Shown here: positions 54,377 through 64,000 of the stretch, one piece after another
How positions within the stretch are numbered: position 1 is the stretch's first letter
Layout of the letters: each line of letters opens with the position of its first letter
DNA from: Thelonectria olida
Lineage: Eukaryota; Ascomycota; Sordariomycetes; Hypocreales; Nectriaceae
DNA: 64,000 nt
Reading direction: 5' to 3'
Assembly (NCBI GenBank): GCA_020736575.1
Contig: JAGPYM010000006.1
Location: 1,302,001-1,366,000 of the forward strand
Notes under the pieces: model-generated
Database searches by the model: none
What the model was told of the DNA's origin: nothing
The model's input: the letters and a program-made list of their open reading frames with translations, nothing else
Made by a program: the position numbers and the translations under genes

Positions 54377-55912
54377 ATGGGATCACCTGAAAAGACTAGC
54401 AAGGCCGGTGAGCAGACAGTTGTTCTTCCCGCCTCGATATCGGGACAGGATGCCGATGCCAATGACCAGCCCGACGGTGGTGGGAACCGTGACCTGGAGC
54501 GAACGGCATCGACAGTCACGTTGAGAAACCTCGAGTCGACATGGAGAGGATGGGTATGCGTCTTGGGTTCTTTCTTGTTCCTAGTGCCATCTTTTGGTGA
54601 GTTCATCTGATGAAACCATGTTACGCTATACGCAAACTGATACCTGTTCTAGGCTTTATGAGCTCGCTTGGAACCGTCCAGTCATACCTTTCAACAAACC
54701 AGCTAAGCGAATTCTCAACAGGAGAAGTAGGCTGGATCAGCAGCGTCTATCTCTTCCTCTCCCTGATGCTCAATGTGTTCGTCGGACCCATCTACGACGT
54801 CTACGGCCCTCGACTTCTCAGTCCCCTCGGCGCCGTGGGCATCGTTGCCATGTTCCTGCTCATGGCTGAGTGCAACACCTACTGGCAGTTCATGCTGTGT
54901 CTCGGAGTCTTTGGCGCCATTGGATCCGCCCTGACCATGGTCGTCGCCGTGTCCTCGGTGGGCAAAATCTTTGTCAAGCGCCGCGGCCTGGCCATGGGTA
55001 TCGCCCTGACGGGATCATCGTTTGGATCCGTCATTTTCCCCATCATATTGAAATACACGTTTCCGTCTCTGGGCTGGACATGGTCCATGAGGATCATGGC
55101 GCTCGTGGCCGTGTGTGCCATGGTCCCCGGCGTGCTCTGCTTTCTGCCCTACATGCGATACGCCCCGTCGAACAGCGGCCAGTCAAGGCCCAAGGGCAAC
55201 GTACTGACTCTCCGGGCGTTCCGAAACCCGGCGTTTAACTTGGTTACGGCGGGCATGTTTACGCTGGAGTTTATCATCTTCGGGACCGGAGGGTTGTTGC
55301 CGACTATTGCAACAGGAGCGGGCTTCTCGCCCGAGGATGCGTTCGTGTTGCTCTCCATCATCGGGAGCGCTTCCTGCGTGGGCCGAGTCGTTCCTGGAAT
55401 CGTCGGAGACCGACTGGGACACTTCAACGTCATCATGGTCATGATGGTGATTACGATTGTGTTTATGGGGACCATGTTTGTTCCGTTTGGGTACTCGGCG
55501 CCAGTCTTGTATGCCTTCTCGGCGCTGTGGGGATTTGGGTCTGGCTCATTCTTGTCAATCACCCCAGGTTAGTACATGAATCATGGTGCGTAAGGGGAGG
55601 CGTGATGCTAATCTGTGGTAGTATGTGTGGGAAAGACGTGCGAGGCCAAGGAGTACGGGACGTATTATGGTAAGTCGACTCTTGATGGCCGTCGGAAGAA
55701 ACTCGACTTACAACACGTCAGGGACCATGAATCTAGTCGTCAGCTTCTCGCTGCTTCTTTCTCTACCGCTGAGCGGAATTATGCTCGACAATATGGGCGC
55801 ACAGGCGTTGGCTGGTCTGTACATTGCGATCCTGTTTATGGCGGCCGTGTGCTTCTTCGCCGCTCGAGCGCTGCTTATTGGAAAATGGCTGTCACTGAAG
55901 ACAAAGATCTAA
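54377..55912 (+). CDS. MFS transporter, monocarboxylate-porter type
   Basis: Plasma-membrane major-facilitator transporter resembling the fungal monocarboxylate porter (MCT/riboflavin-type, TC 2.A.1.13) group; substrate unknown. Four exons: 54377..54596, 54653..55567, 55622..55669, 55722..55912 (introns 56, 54 and 52 bp, GT..AG); 457 aa. The hydrophilic N-terminus (~50 residues) leads to TWRGWVCVLGSFLFLVPSF|GFMSSLGTVQSYL (TM1). The signature stretch SVYLFLSLMLNVFVGPIYDVYGPR is the loop 2-3 motif. Next come FVKRRGLAMGIALTGSSFGSVIFP (TM5 region) and, in the second half, GFSPEDAFVLLSIIGSASCVGRVVPGIVGDRLG. Exon 3 is only 16 codons (VCVGKTCEAKEYGTYYG). About 12 membrane segments fit. The three junctions all restore the frame. 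Confidence 0.88.
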
Positions 55913-56123
55913 TGAAACTTTTTTTTTGTTTGTGGAATTGGATGGCGAGAGAGGGAGATTGGCACGATTGTCGTATATTGGCTAATACTTAATGATGGAA
56001 GGCTTCAAGAAAAGTTATGATATTTGTACCAGAAACTGATGGCTCTAATTCTAATAGGTCGTATGACAAAATAGAAATGTTGCAACGTCCGTCGTAAGTC
56101 TAGTAATTAAACGTCAATGATAT

Positions 56124-56726
56124 CTATGCCGCTTCTGTAACAGTCTTGGCCGCAAAATGTATGCGAATCCCTTCGCCGACCACCTTTCGTATAATGGCGT
56201 TGGCCAGAGGAATCTTGCGGTCTCCAATAGCCTCCTTCTTGACCTCATCGGCCGTGGCCCAGACAAAGTCCTGATGCTCGTTGGCGTCCAGCCGCACTTC
56301 CTGCCCCGGGGCCACATCCACCTCGAAAGAGAACTTGCAGAAGAAGATCTTGCCGGTGCGGTTCGTGAAGACGGCGCCGGGCTTGCCGTTGAAGCCGTCG
56401 GGGATGACGTGCTTGATGTGCCGCGGGACCAAGCCCGCCTCCTCCCAGAGCTCGCGAGCGCAGCCGTGGAGAATGCTCGGGTCGTCGTCGTCGACGGCGC
56501 CGCCGGGGACTTCCCAGAGGTTCGGCATGCTGTCGTGGGCGGCGCGCTGGACGAGGAGGATGCGGTCCTGGTGGTCAAAGACGAGGGCGCCTGTCGCGCA
56601 ACCGTCCCACGACTTTTCGTGATCTCTGAGCCACTGAGGGCCGGGGACGTTCCATTCCGAGACGGACTCGTCAAAGGTGAAGTTGAGTTCTGGCTGTTTT
56701 ATCTCGTCCTGCTGAGGGTCTGCCAT
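56124..56726 (-). CDS. Nudix hydrolase
   Basis: Putative cytosolic NUDIX hydrolase of 200 aa acting on a nucleoside diphosphate linked to another moiety; substrate not predictable. Single exon. After a ~40-residue N-terminal extension come CATGALVFDHQDRILLVQRA and WEVPGGAVDDDDPSILHGCA, then RELWEEAGLV (91-100). The Nudix box has G76 and R91-E92..E95-E96..G98 in place, but one residue more between the Gly and the REL part than the classic G-x5-E-x7-REUxEExGU, and Asp where the first Glu is expected. This variant (GG-x-DDxDPSILH) is one I associate with a fungal subfamily, so the enzyme is probably still active. The ATG start has no in-frame competitor upstream. Confidence 0.88.
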   Translation of the reverse strand: MADPQQDEIKQPELNFTFDESVSEWNVPGPQWLRDHEKSWDGCATGALVFDHQDRILLVQRAAHDSMPNLWEVPGGAVDDDDPSILHGCARELWEEAGLVPRHIKHVIPDGFNGKPGAVFTNRTGKIFFCKFSFEVDVAPGQEVRLDANEHQDFVWATADEVKKEAIGDRKIPLANAIIRKVVGEGIRIHFAAKTVTEAA

Positions 56727-57196
56727 GTTGACGAATGCTGTGTTGATGTTGTGGTGATGTTGTGGTGAGGGAATATCCGCAGACTTGGTGAAGCTGCTTG
56801 GTGGTTAGTAGTTGTACGAGTAGGGCTCGTTGCCTAATGAGTCAGTCAGGCGTGGGTGCGGCCATGACAAATTGTTGGTTGGAAGAACGAGGCAGAATCA
56901 AGATCAGGTGGACTAAAACCATTGGATTATTAAGGTGTGTTTCGTAGGTACGAACAAGGCCGAATAGAGTGAAGCGGAAGGAGTTGTGAAGGTTGCTGTG
57001 GCTGGGACTTTGGCTGTGGTTGTGGCTTGGCCTGGTACGAATACCAAACGTCTTCTTCAACCTCAACCATTCTTTCTCCCTTATTCTACTTTGTCTCATT
57101 AAACAACCGTTACAATTTTTTTTATTTTTTTTTTTTTTTATTTTTTTTTTTTGAATATCTCGTCAAATATTTCCCCAAAACCACCCTATCCTGTAA
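56727..57196. other. Intergenic Nudix / Dbr1 with long poly-T tract
   Basis: 470 bp containing the Nudix promoter and the Dbr1 3' flank. A 37-base tract of T with two interrupting A (57116..57152) lies 45-80 bp beyond the Dbr1 stop. Confidence 0.6.
57116..57152. repeat. Poly-T tract (37 nt, two A interruptions)
   Basis: T8 A T15 A T12 on plus, that is poly-A on the sense strand just downstream of the Dbr1 stop. It may be a retrotransposed poly-A tail or a slippage-grown tract; no element sequence adjoins it. Confidence 0.8.
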
Positions 57197-58686
57197 TCAC
57201 TCCTCACTCTCCAGCGCAAACTTGTTCGGCATCTGAAGCAGCTCCGCAAATGTCGCCGTTTGCTGATTCGCATATTCAGGAGGCTGCTCGTAGTCGACTG
57301 CATCATTAGGACTGCAGATGGGTGCGTGACGGACAAAATTGTCGGGCACTTTCAAAAGCCCCCGATCAGCGATATTCTCCTTTACCCATGCTCTGTGTTT
57401 CGGGAGCGAAGACACGGCATGCTTCTGCGGCTTTGCTGGAGGAACAACGAGCGTCTCTGCATCTGCGACTCGCAACGCGTCTGCATATGCTCTTGTGATG
57501 GCAAGCCATTCCTCGTCGTAGAACAAGGAATATTTCCCGTCCTTGTCGAGCGACGAGAAAGGCGCTGTGTCAGAGTCGGCGTGTGCTGGAAGCTGGAGCT
57601 CTCGCACTTCCATGTACCCGCGTGCATCGGTCCCGGCTTTGTGTAGAGCGAGGAACTCGGTCTTGGACTGACGGTCCGCTGGGCTACCAGATTTACTTGA
57701 CGAAGTGGACTTTGGGCGTCTTTTGAAGATGGGTAGTGAGTTTCGCAGTGGCTCTGAAACAGGAAGTGCTCGAATTGAGTCTTCCAGCGTCTGACTCTCC
57801 TTGTGCTCCACGTCTGCTGCGAACCTGACATGCATGTGTCCAGAGAACCAATACGACGGCCGGAGATGATCCAAGATTTGCGAAGCAGCTTTGCTTCCCA
57901 GGTTATCCTTCTTAGCACTGTCCAAGAAATGAGGCTTCTCGGCGAACAAATCCGCATGATCGCCAAACAGCTCAATCCACATAGGCCAGTCGTGGCTCAA
58001 GCCAATGTCGACACGCTCACGCACCTGAAGAAGCCGCTGCACGTTGTACTCGCGAACATGATAAATGGACCGGATATGCTCCCTCTCATACGGCAGACGC
58101 TCGTCGTGCGGCTTTCGGTAGTCGGCCGCGCTGTAGATGCCCGACAGGCCGGCGATGCGCCAGGGCCCGTAGCGAACGACGCCCGCAGCGCCGAGGTAGT
58201 AGATGTTGGGAGCGAGCCAGCCGCCGTGGTAGAGCTCGAAAAGATAGTTGGAAGCTTCGTGGTTGCCGCCGATGACGAGGGTGAGGACGGGTGCCCTGGC
58301 CTCGCCGCTGTAGTACTTGTGGAAGTCGCCTAGGTTGCGGTACCGTCGAGGGACGGACATGCAATTGAGGTCTGCATGATTGCGCACTGCCTATGGTACT
58401 TGAGTGTAAGCAATGTCATCTTCGGGCTTCATCAATGCGTGTAAGTGGTTGCGCACCTGAAAGTCGCCGCAGATGACGAGAAAGTCGATCTCAGACAGAG
58501 CCCAGCCCTTTTCGGCGCATTGAGCTTCGAGAGTCTCGTAAATTGAATCCAATTGCCCATGTCCCTGAGTTCAGTGTAAGTTGGGCTTGCTCACGTAAAT
58601 CTCACCGGCTCTTCACTTACGCAGCCAACGACGGCAATCTTTGGCTGGCGGATCGAGGCAGATTGCGCTGACTGAGAAGCGGCCAT
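57197..58686 (-). CDS. DBR1: Lariat debranching enzyme Dbr1
   Basis: RNA 2'-5' phosphodiesterase that opens intron lariats after splicing, allowing their turnover; nuclear. Three exons: 58621..58686, 58457..58564 and 57197..58390 (introns 56 and 66 bp, GT..AG); 455 aa. The metallophosphoesterase motifs are all present: VVGC|GHGQLDSIYETLE (first metal motif, residues 20-33), ICGDFQ|AVRNHADL (53-58), IGGNHEAS (GNHE 100-103), SHDWP (190-194) and FSGHMHVRF (GHMH 242-245). Further Dbr1-specific blocks are KYYSGEARAPVLTLVIGGN, GGWLAPNIYYLGAAGVV and GLSGIYSAADYRK. Both introns fall beside metal-binding motifs, yet the frame is restored exactly. The C-terminal ~200 residues are less conserved, as in other fungi. 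Confidence 0.95.
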
Positions 58687-59088
58687 GGTCTTGTTCTTTC
58701 AAGTAGAGTCTTTTCCAATACCTCGAACCTCGACAGGATATACCGACCCTGAATACGAATGCGATGAGTCGTCATCTCACCGCATCAAAATCTTCATGGT
58801 ATTGGCTCGACTTGGGTGAGTCATCCAACTAGGCTGCAGCGTCGCAGATGTCTGAGCTGAGGGCCCCTCTTCGTATTGGTGATTGGTGCAATGAGGGAGT
58901 CAATCTCATGAGAACAGAATGTTTGGTTCCTAGAGTAGACCTTGATTGGACATTTGATTCATGAATCATAGTTCCTTGTATTCAGTTCTACTAAGAGCAG
59001 TTCTGCTAACTATACCTACCACCCAGTCCAATCTTGCATACCTACTCCCACTGACAAAGTCGACAGACTGGAAACCCCCGAGAATTCT
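58687..59088. other. Intergenic between Dbr1 start and the decayed regulator
   Basis: 402 bp. Contains the Dbr1 promoter and the 3' flank of the regulator. Nothing else recognised. Confidence 0.55.
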
Positions 59089-60913
59089 TCACACTTGGGA
59101 TGCGCATTTCGAATACAATCTTTGCGCAATCAGCAACATTATCTCGTTACTGGAACCAGGAAACGCCCATGGCTGCAGCATCGAGATGGTCTGCTCCTGC
59201 AATGCCGAGATATCGCGCACACTTGCGGCAAGAAAAGCAGAACGTGAAGCCAGAGTCATGAGAAACACGGTGGCAGTGGTTCTTTGCTTTCCAATTAGCC
59301 AAGGGCGTCGTCAACTTTGAGCCAGGGGGGTACCTCACACTTGAAGAAACATTCCTAGGGAGCCCGATGGCTCTCTGAGCGCGTCTTTGGCAAACAAGAG
59401 ACAGCCTCGACAATGCAAAAGACAACGATTCGCCCAGTCAACCATCCAGCCTTCTGGCGTGGAGTAAGGCGAGAGGGCGCAAACTTGGATTAGATAAGGC
59501 CGTGATATTATCACCCCGGAAGAGTGGTATCGCATCGCCAACACAGCCCGATCGATGCTTGGGGAGGAGTCACCGATGTCCAGCTTGCAGTCCTTAAGCC
59601 ATTGGTCCAGTTCAAATGTAAACTTTTTGGAGATGACTTCTGCTGGGTGATCGACCAAGCTCTGAGCTCCAGCTTCGCCAGGCATTTCCCTGGGGGTTTG
59701 TATCTTGTTCAACACTTCACTTTCGCGGTGGTGTATCTGGTTTAGCCTGCAGCGAGACAGTATATTGGATAGCCAATAATCCATGGGAGGGTGAAGCCCT
59801 TTTGTCAGTTGCAGCCTTGGCAAAGTTTTGACGATGATTTCTATGCCGCTCCGCGGCAAGTCATGCTCGGAAAGTAAATCGCTGGTCGCCAAGAGTCAGC
59901 CTGAGAATGACGTGCCATGTAATTTCGACATGATACATACCATTCCATCATGAAGATGGTCCAAAAGAGACATAGGGTTGATTGGGTACGCCTCGCACCA
60001 AGCCCACCGCGGCTGCATTGATAAGTCAACCCTGTGGTGCAACCCCTTGAACAACAAGACTCTCACCTGGACCAGAATAGCTGCAATTGCTTGGATGCAG
60101 TGTGCACCATTCGCCAGCATTGTGCTGGCTGGACATGAAACTGTAGCACACCCCGGCCAGAAAGAGTGATTGAGCGGCAATCAAACTACCTCTCAAAGGC
60201 CCCATGTCCACAGTAAGCAGAATGTTAACTGCCGGAGTCAATAATTCAGCTCCGGGGGACCAGTCTGGGTCTGATAGGTTTGGTTTTGCCAATGCGATCA
60301 TGCTAAGAGCCAAGACTACGAGGACTTGAGCAGAACCAACATCTGGACTGAATCCCCTTTCCCTAACCTCCTTGAGAAGTAGCTCAAACTCGGGAACCTC
60401 CAAGATGGGGTAGAATCGATGAACCGAGGAAAAGTAGCTGGTGATGCGTGAATCACCTGGGGATGGTGGTTCAGGCAATTTGATCTGATCTAACGGCGTT
60501 GGACTTGCGCGTAGAGATGCGGGCATGTGACGCTCCGTCTCCACGCTCAGCAACGTGCGAGGGTTATTGCCAATCTCATACCCGAGGAACACCCTGGCCG
60601 GAAGAGAGCGAAGAACACTACCGAGAACCGTAGAGCAGAACGCCGGACGTGCCGTAATGTTCACGAATGGAGCTATGCTGAGCTCCTGTTGGGGATCTTT
60701 GCTCTGCGTCTCGGTCACGGAGAGGGAATCGTCTTGCATCGGTGGGTGGAGAAAACGGTCTAGAGACTCTTGAGGCCCTTTGCTCTGTGTCTCAGGGGCT
60801 TTGGCCTCGGTCACGGGGAGGGAATCGTCTTGCTTCGTTGAGCTGGGAAAGTTGATGAGAGGCTCTCGGGGCCCCTTGCCCTGCGTCTTTGGTGATATCT
60901 CCAAAGAATCCAT
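59089..60913 (-). pseudogene. Fungal-type transcription regulator, frameshifted and without zinc cluster
   Basis: Reads as the regulatory (Fungal_trans-like) part of a Zn2Cys6 regulator. Segments: 60134..60913; then, after an apparent 1-base loss at 60134/60133, 60067..60133; 59941..60012; 59341..59881; 59089..59286. Introns are 54, 59 and 54 bp with GT..AG ends. Telling stretches: SYFSSVHRFYPILEVPEFE, AAQSLFLAGVCYSFM (then frame shift), QPAQCWRMVHTASKQLQLFW, LFWTIFMMECDLLSEHDLPRSGIE, AMRYHSSGVIISRPYL and ISALQEQTISMLQPWAFPGS, ending in a TGA. About 550 residues in all. The shift falls where the family normally runs on without a break (YSFM-VQPAQ), so I take it as a real lesion or a sequencing error. 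No CxxC cluster was found upstream to 61500. The N-terminus is three imperfect repeats. If the shift is an error, the gene is intact but lacks a DNA-binding domain. Confidence 0.62.
60677..60886 (-). repeat. In-frame tandem repeat, about 27-32 codons, 2.4 copies
   Basis: Residues 10-79 of the regulator: TQGKGPREPL..QDDSLPVTE, TQSKGPQESL..QDDSLSVTE, then a partial TQSKDPQQELS. The copies share TQ-x-KGP-x-E-x-L and QDDSL-x-VTE. Confidence 0.85.
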
Positions 60914-61929
60914 TTCGAGGAATGAATCGATGATGCTATTCTGGGATGACGATGATGTATGGATGGATGGGTGTTTTCTTCAAGTTAACATTTATACCTA
61001 CAGCGAGAGAAACTACTGTCTTGTATCTGGCATCACCTTCCCTCGTATCTATCCATGGCACTGTCCATCTTGGATCGTCAGCTCTTTCCATAGAACCTTC
61101 AGACCCCCGCAGCTTCCCCCTCATATGAATGGTCGTCTCTTGGGCCAGTCCCGGACTCTTGTTACCCTCCCAAGTGCATATAATTCTCGCTCTCCATTTT
61201 TCCAGGGGCTTGCTTCTTTCAAAACTATTAACGATGGAGGCCAGCTGCTTCGACTTTTGAATGGTTTGACAATAGCCGTTCCAGGCTTACAACAGTTGCA
61301 TTTATCGGGCGTTGGCATAGCTGCTGAGCAAACGCGGCAGATATTGCCCAAAGCAAGCCCCTTGGCCGTTTGCATTTTGTGAGACTTGGTATCAGGGAGA
61401 GGCAAACGCCGTGTATAGGTCCCTCTCCAATCCAATATGTGCCATCATATTTCCGTTGGTTCACTCGTTCTGTTGTATAGGTTCATCTCAATGAGATAGA
61501 AGCCCCGCGTTCTCGCTCATGGCGTTTCTTGGACTGTTCGACGTGTATTTACCAGCAGGAGATATGCAAACGACCTTGACAACTTGCAACGGAAGCGCCC
61601 GAACGGCTCTACTTCCATCTCACTGTCCTCACAAACTAGCCATATAGTGGCCCAACGCACCGGCTCTCATGAATGGACAGCGGGGTAAACACAGGAGCTC
61701 CATGAATGAGGCAGACTGAAGGCTACAGTTTTCTCACAACACCATTCAGCTATCTTTTCAATGTCAACCACGTTTACACCTATGAGGCTTTTCCAGTATA
61801 AGAGCCTTCGACTCTCGCCCTCCCTCAACTTGGAACCGCTTCCTCCCACAACCTTGTTCTCGGGTTGAGTCCTCTTTGCTTCGCAAGCCCAACTCATCTC
61901 AACTCAGGCTCCTCAAGCAACCTTCAACC
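60914..61929. other. Divergent intergenic region: regulator / F-box gene
   Basis: 1.0 kb between divergent starts. A minus frame (61121..61435) has a CxxC-x9-CxCC run (ICRVCSAAMPTPDKCNCC), but the spacing does not match a Zn2Cys6 cluster. No supported gene. Confidence 0.5.
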
Positions 61930-63432
61930 ATGCCGTGGTACAGCCTTCCCCCCGAGATCAGAAACCCCATCCTCAAGCTCGTCGCAGGGACTCACGATGG
62001 AAAGCTCACTCCCTACGTGACCGTTTGCAAGGAGTGGCAGCCTATCTTCGAGCAGGTGACTCTGAGTGACGTCCTGCTCTACAACGACTTTGAAGACGTT
62101 CAGAAGTTCAGGGCCATCTACAACCGCTTTCCTGACCGCCAGCGCTCTCTCGCCATGATCCGCTTCCACATCAGACTCCCGGGGGGCCCGATGCCGCGTC
62201 GTGGTTGGGACATTGAGCGAGACCTCGTGCAGTGCATCTCGGTCCTCTTTGGTATGATGAGCAAGTGGAACCAGAATCTTGTCTACGGCGGACCAGACGG
62301 TGGCGTTGGCCTTGACCTGAGAGTCGACTTGGGCTATCAACCCTGGGTCGGGGAGAAGCTCCGCGACATTACGCTCAAGCTGGACTTCTTCGAGAAGAAC
62401 CCTGAGTGGGCTGAGTGGCTCGAACGTAACCGACACACCGAGGACTCTGACTCGGAGGATGATGATGAAGAGGACGTTGCCGTCTTCAGCGACGAAGAGG
62501 AGGGCGAGCCCGACGACAGCGCCGTCGGCATCGTTTTCCCCGAACCACCCCGTCGTGTTGGCCCTCGCGGTCTCCCTCTTGTCAAGTTCGTCGACGTCTT
62601 CATGTACGTCGGCTCCCAGTATCTCGACATCAACTACGGCACCGTCTACGACATCATCGCCAGCCTTCCCAGCGTCGTCATCATCCATATCGAGTCCCGC
62701 TTCGGATACGGCCAGGGCATGCTGGACTTTGCCCAGCCTCGCATCTCCATGCACACGGTCGGCATCATCCCCCGCCGTCTGATGACGCGCATGTCCAACA
62801 TCAACCGGGCCGGGTCTCTCGAGCGCCCCGGTATGTGGCCTCCTCACGTCAAGTACATCGCCTACCTCGAGCACAGCGCCTTTGTCGCCAGACGAACCGG
62901 CCGCCCCGAGATCCCGTCCCGAGCCCTTGCCGCCAAGGTTGTGGAAAACACGTTTGGCGTCAAGGGCCTCGTCGTCAGCAACGCCGTCGATGCCATCGAC
63001 TTCTTTGCCAAGGCTGCCATCATCAACAGCATCGCGCCTCAGAAGTGGGTTAATCTCACGCACCTCACTCTGACCGCTCCCGTCTTCTCAGAGAATGCAA
63101 GCCGCTTCCTGGATGCCCACCGGCGCGCCAACGAGCTCCTCATGGCCGCCGGCGACGCCGCCCGACGCATGCCCAAGCTGCTCTGCATGGAGCTCTGGGG
63201 CTTCAGCCCGTATATCACCAACGCGTTCCGCTACGTCGTCAACGATGATGACAAAATGGCCACCATTGCCTGGGTTGGACACTGGGACTTCCCGTTCATT
63301 GAGGATGTGCAATGGGTCTGGCGTGACATGGCTGATGACCAGGGATACAAGCTCCAGGTTATCGAAAAGCAGACACTCGAGGGCCGTCACGAGTGGCACC
63401 ATATTGCCCGCTATCAGGTCGGCAGCGTATAG
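61930..63432 (+). CDS. F-box-like DUF6546-type fungal protein
   Basis: Single-exon, 500-aa protein. It begins MPWYSLPPEIRNPILKLV followed by TPYVTVCKEWQPIFE, a degenerate F-box (LPxEI..IL..L, then a CKEW helix), suggesting a substrate-recognition subunit for an SCF ubiquitin ligase. The remainder resembles the large fungal-specific family I know as DUF6546 (LRDITLKLDFFEKNPEW; YGTVYDIIASLPSVVIIHIE; NLTHLTLTAPVFSENASRF). An acidic insertion, EDSDSEDDDEEDVAVFSDEE, is at residues 171-190. The start is the ATG at 61930; the open frame extends 18 codons upstream only to a TTG. Substrate unknown. Such genes are numerous and fast-evolving in these fungi. High GC at third positions gives a 379-codon antisense ORF that is not a gene. 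Confidence 0.78.
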   Translation: MPWYSLPPEIRNPILKLVAGTHDGKLTPYVTVCKEWQPIFEQVTLSDVLLYNDFEDVQKFRAIYNRFPDRQRSLAMIRFHIRLPGGPMPRRGWDIERDLVQCISVLFGMMSKWNQNLVYGGPDGGVGLDLRVDLGYQPWVGEKLRDITLKLDFFEKNPEWAEWLERNRHTEDSDSEDDDEEDVAVFSDEEEGEPDDSAVGIVFPEPPRRVGPRGLPLVKFVDVFMYVGSQYLDINYGTVYDIIASLPSVVIIHIESRFGYGQGMLDFAQPRISMHTVGIIPRRLMTRMSNINRAGSLERPGMWPPHVKYIAYLEHSAFVARRTGRPEIPSRALAAKVVENTFGVKGLVVSNAVDAIDFFAKAAIINSIAPQKWVNLTHLTLTAPVFSENASRFLDAHRRANELLMAAGDAARRMPKLLCMELWGFSPYITNAFRYVVNDDDKMATIAWVGHWDFPFIEDVQWVWRDMADDQGYKLQVIEKQTLEGRHEWHHIARYQVGSV

Positions 63433-64000
63433 TATGCGCATCACTTGTAACTTAACTTTCTTCGGTAGCATGGGCTCCTCGAGTCATTGGGAGTGAGAGC
63501 GGTGGTGTACATTGATTCGACATTAGCGAATGTCTTTCCTCAGTTGGTTGCAATCGAGTAAGGATTGGTCAGATGAAGGATTGCTGCAGGGATCGACGTT
63601 CGAATTGGGAAAATGGTGCTCGGTCATGAGTTGACATACTTGGGGGATCTTTCAACATCGCGACTAATTCTAATGCTCACTCGCGCCTCCAAGTAGAAGG
63701 AGCTTAGGTGCGAAATGGACTATCGTATGAAATGGAAAGACTTTTTGACATCACTCTGTTGTCTCTCGTGTAATCTTGGCCCTCCTTGAGTCGTGATGTC
63801 CATGTGGCAACCAAATCGGAGGCAGCCTAGACGAAGGAGAAAGGCGTCGTCACGGTATCGGAGGAAGCTCCTGATTTTGGTAGGAGAGGGAAACAAAGAG
63901 AGCATTCACCTATAGCAGAGGAATCAAGCAGACAGTTCATGGTTCAGGCCTACAGTAAAACGCGCAAGGTCGCCACAAACACCATTTTGTTTGGATTCTC
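63433..64000. other. 3' flank to window end
   Basis: 568 bp after the F-box gene. Only short ORFs; nothing recognised. A gene could begin beyond the window. Confidence 0.5.

Noticed and set aside
61121..61435. Cys-rich minus frame upstream of the decayed regulator as a missing zinc cluster
   Set aside because: Cysteine spacing (C-x2-C-x9-C-x-C-C) does not fit Zn2Cys6 and the basic linker is absent.
61924..63063. 379-codon ORF on minus
   Set aside because: Antisense shadow of the F-box gene; Asp/Val/Gly-biased and without motifs.

Overview
The window is nuclear DNA of a filamentous ascomycete, most likely a Sordariomycete and probably of the order Hypocreales. The basis is short spliceosomal introns (48-95 bp, mostly GT..AG with CTAAC-type branch sites), protein families typical of that class (Chs7, Aep2/ATP13, Zn2Cys6 regulators, DUF6546-type F-box, HeLo-like N-termini) and Chs7 and GTPBP1 sequences that read as Sordariomycete orthologues. 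The placement is inference from sequence alone. I saw no tRNA, rRNA, CRISPR array or intact transposon.

Layout. (1) 1-5 kb: chitin-synthase export chaperone Chs7 and a Clg1/Pcl-type cyclin, both on minus. (2) 5-20 kb: a stretch of about 15 kb with no gene I can support. It holds short tandem repeats, a weak WD40-like relic and one doubtful small secreted ORF. (3) 21-29 kb: a His-rich single-membrane-segment protein, convergent with the clamp unloader Elg1, which is divergent from a Utp8-like ribosome-biogenesis gene. (4) 31-40 kb: an Arg/Ser-rich DUF8035-like protein, a mitochondrial ATPase-expression factor (Aep2/ATP13), divergent LSm3, and a GTPBP1-type translational GTPase with a GC-AG intron inside its P-loop. 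Telomere-like repeats and a 122-bp inverted-repeat element follow. (5) 40-46 kb: a Zn2Cys6 regulator and a large alpha-arrestin with two PPxY motifs. (6) 46-52.7 kb: gene-poor. (7) 52.7-63.4 kb: a spliced 138-aa HeLo-like protein, an MFS monocarboxylate-type transporter, a Nudix hydrolase, lariat debranching enzyme Dbr1, a frameshifted regulator lacking its zinc cluster, and an F-box/DUF6546 protein.

Functionally this is a mix of conserved housekeeping genes and faster-evolving accessory genes. Housekeeping functions are cell wall export, replication-clamp recycling, rRNA and mRNA processing (Utp8, LSm3, Dbr1), mitochondrial expression and permease ubiquitination. There is no biosynthetic cluster. 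The most unusual parts are the HeLo-like mini-gene near 52.8 kb, the telomere-like/inverted-repeat block at 39.9-40.26 kb, the GC-AG intron, the decayed regulator at 59-61 kb and the 15-kb gene desert. Exon borders were placed by eye from reading frame, splice consensus and family knowledge; none was checked against transcripts.
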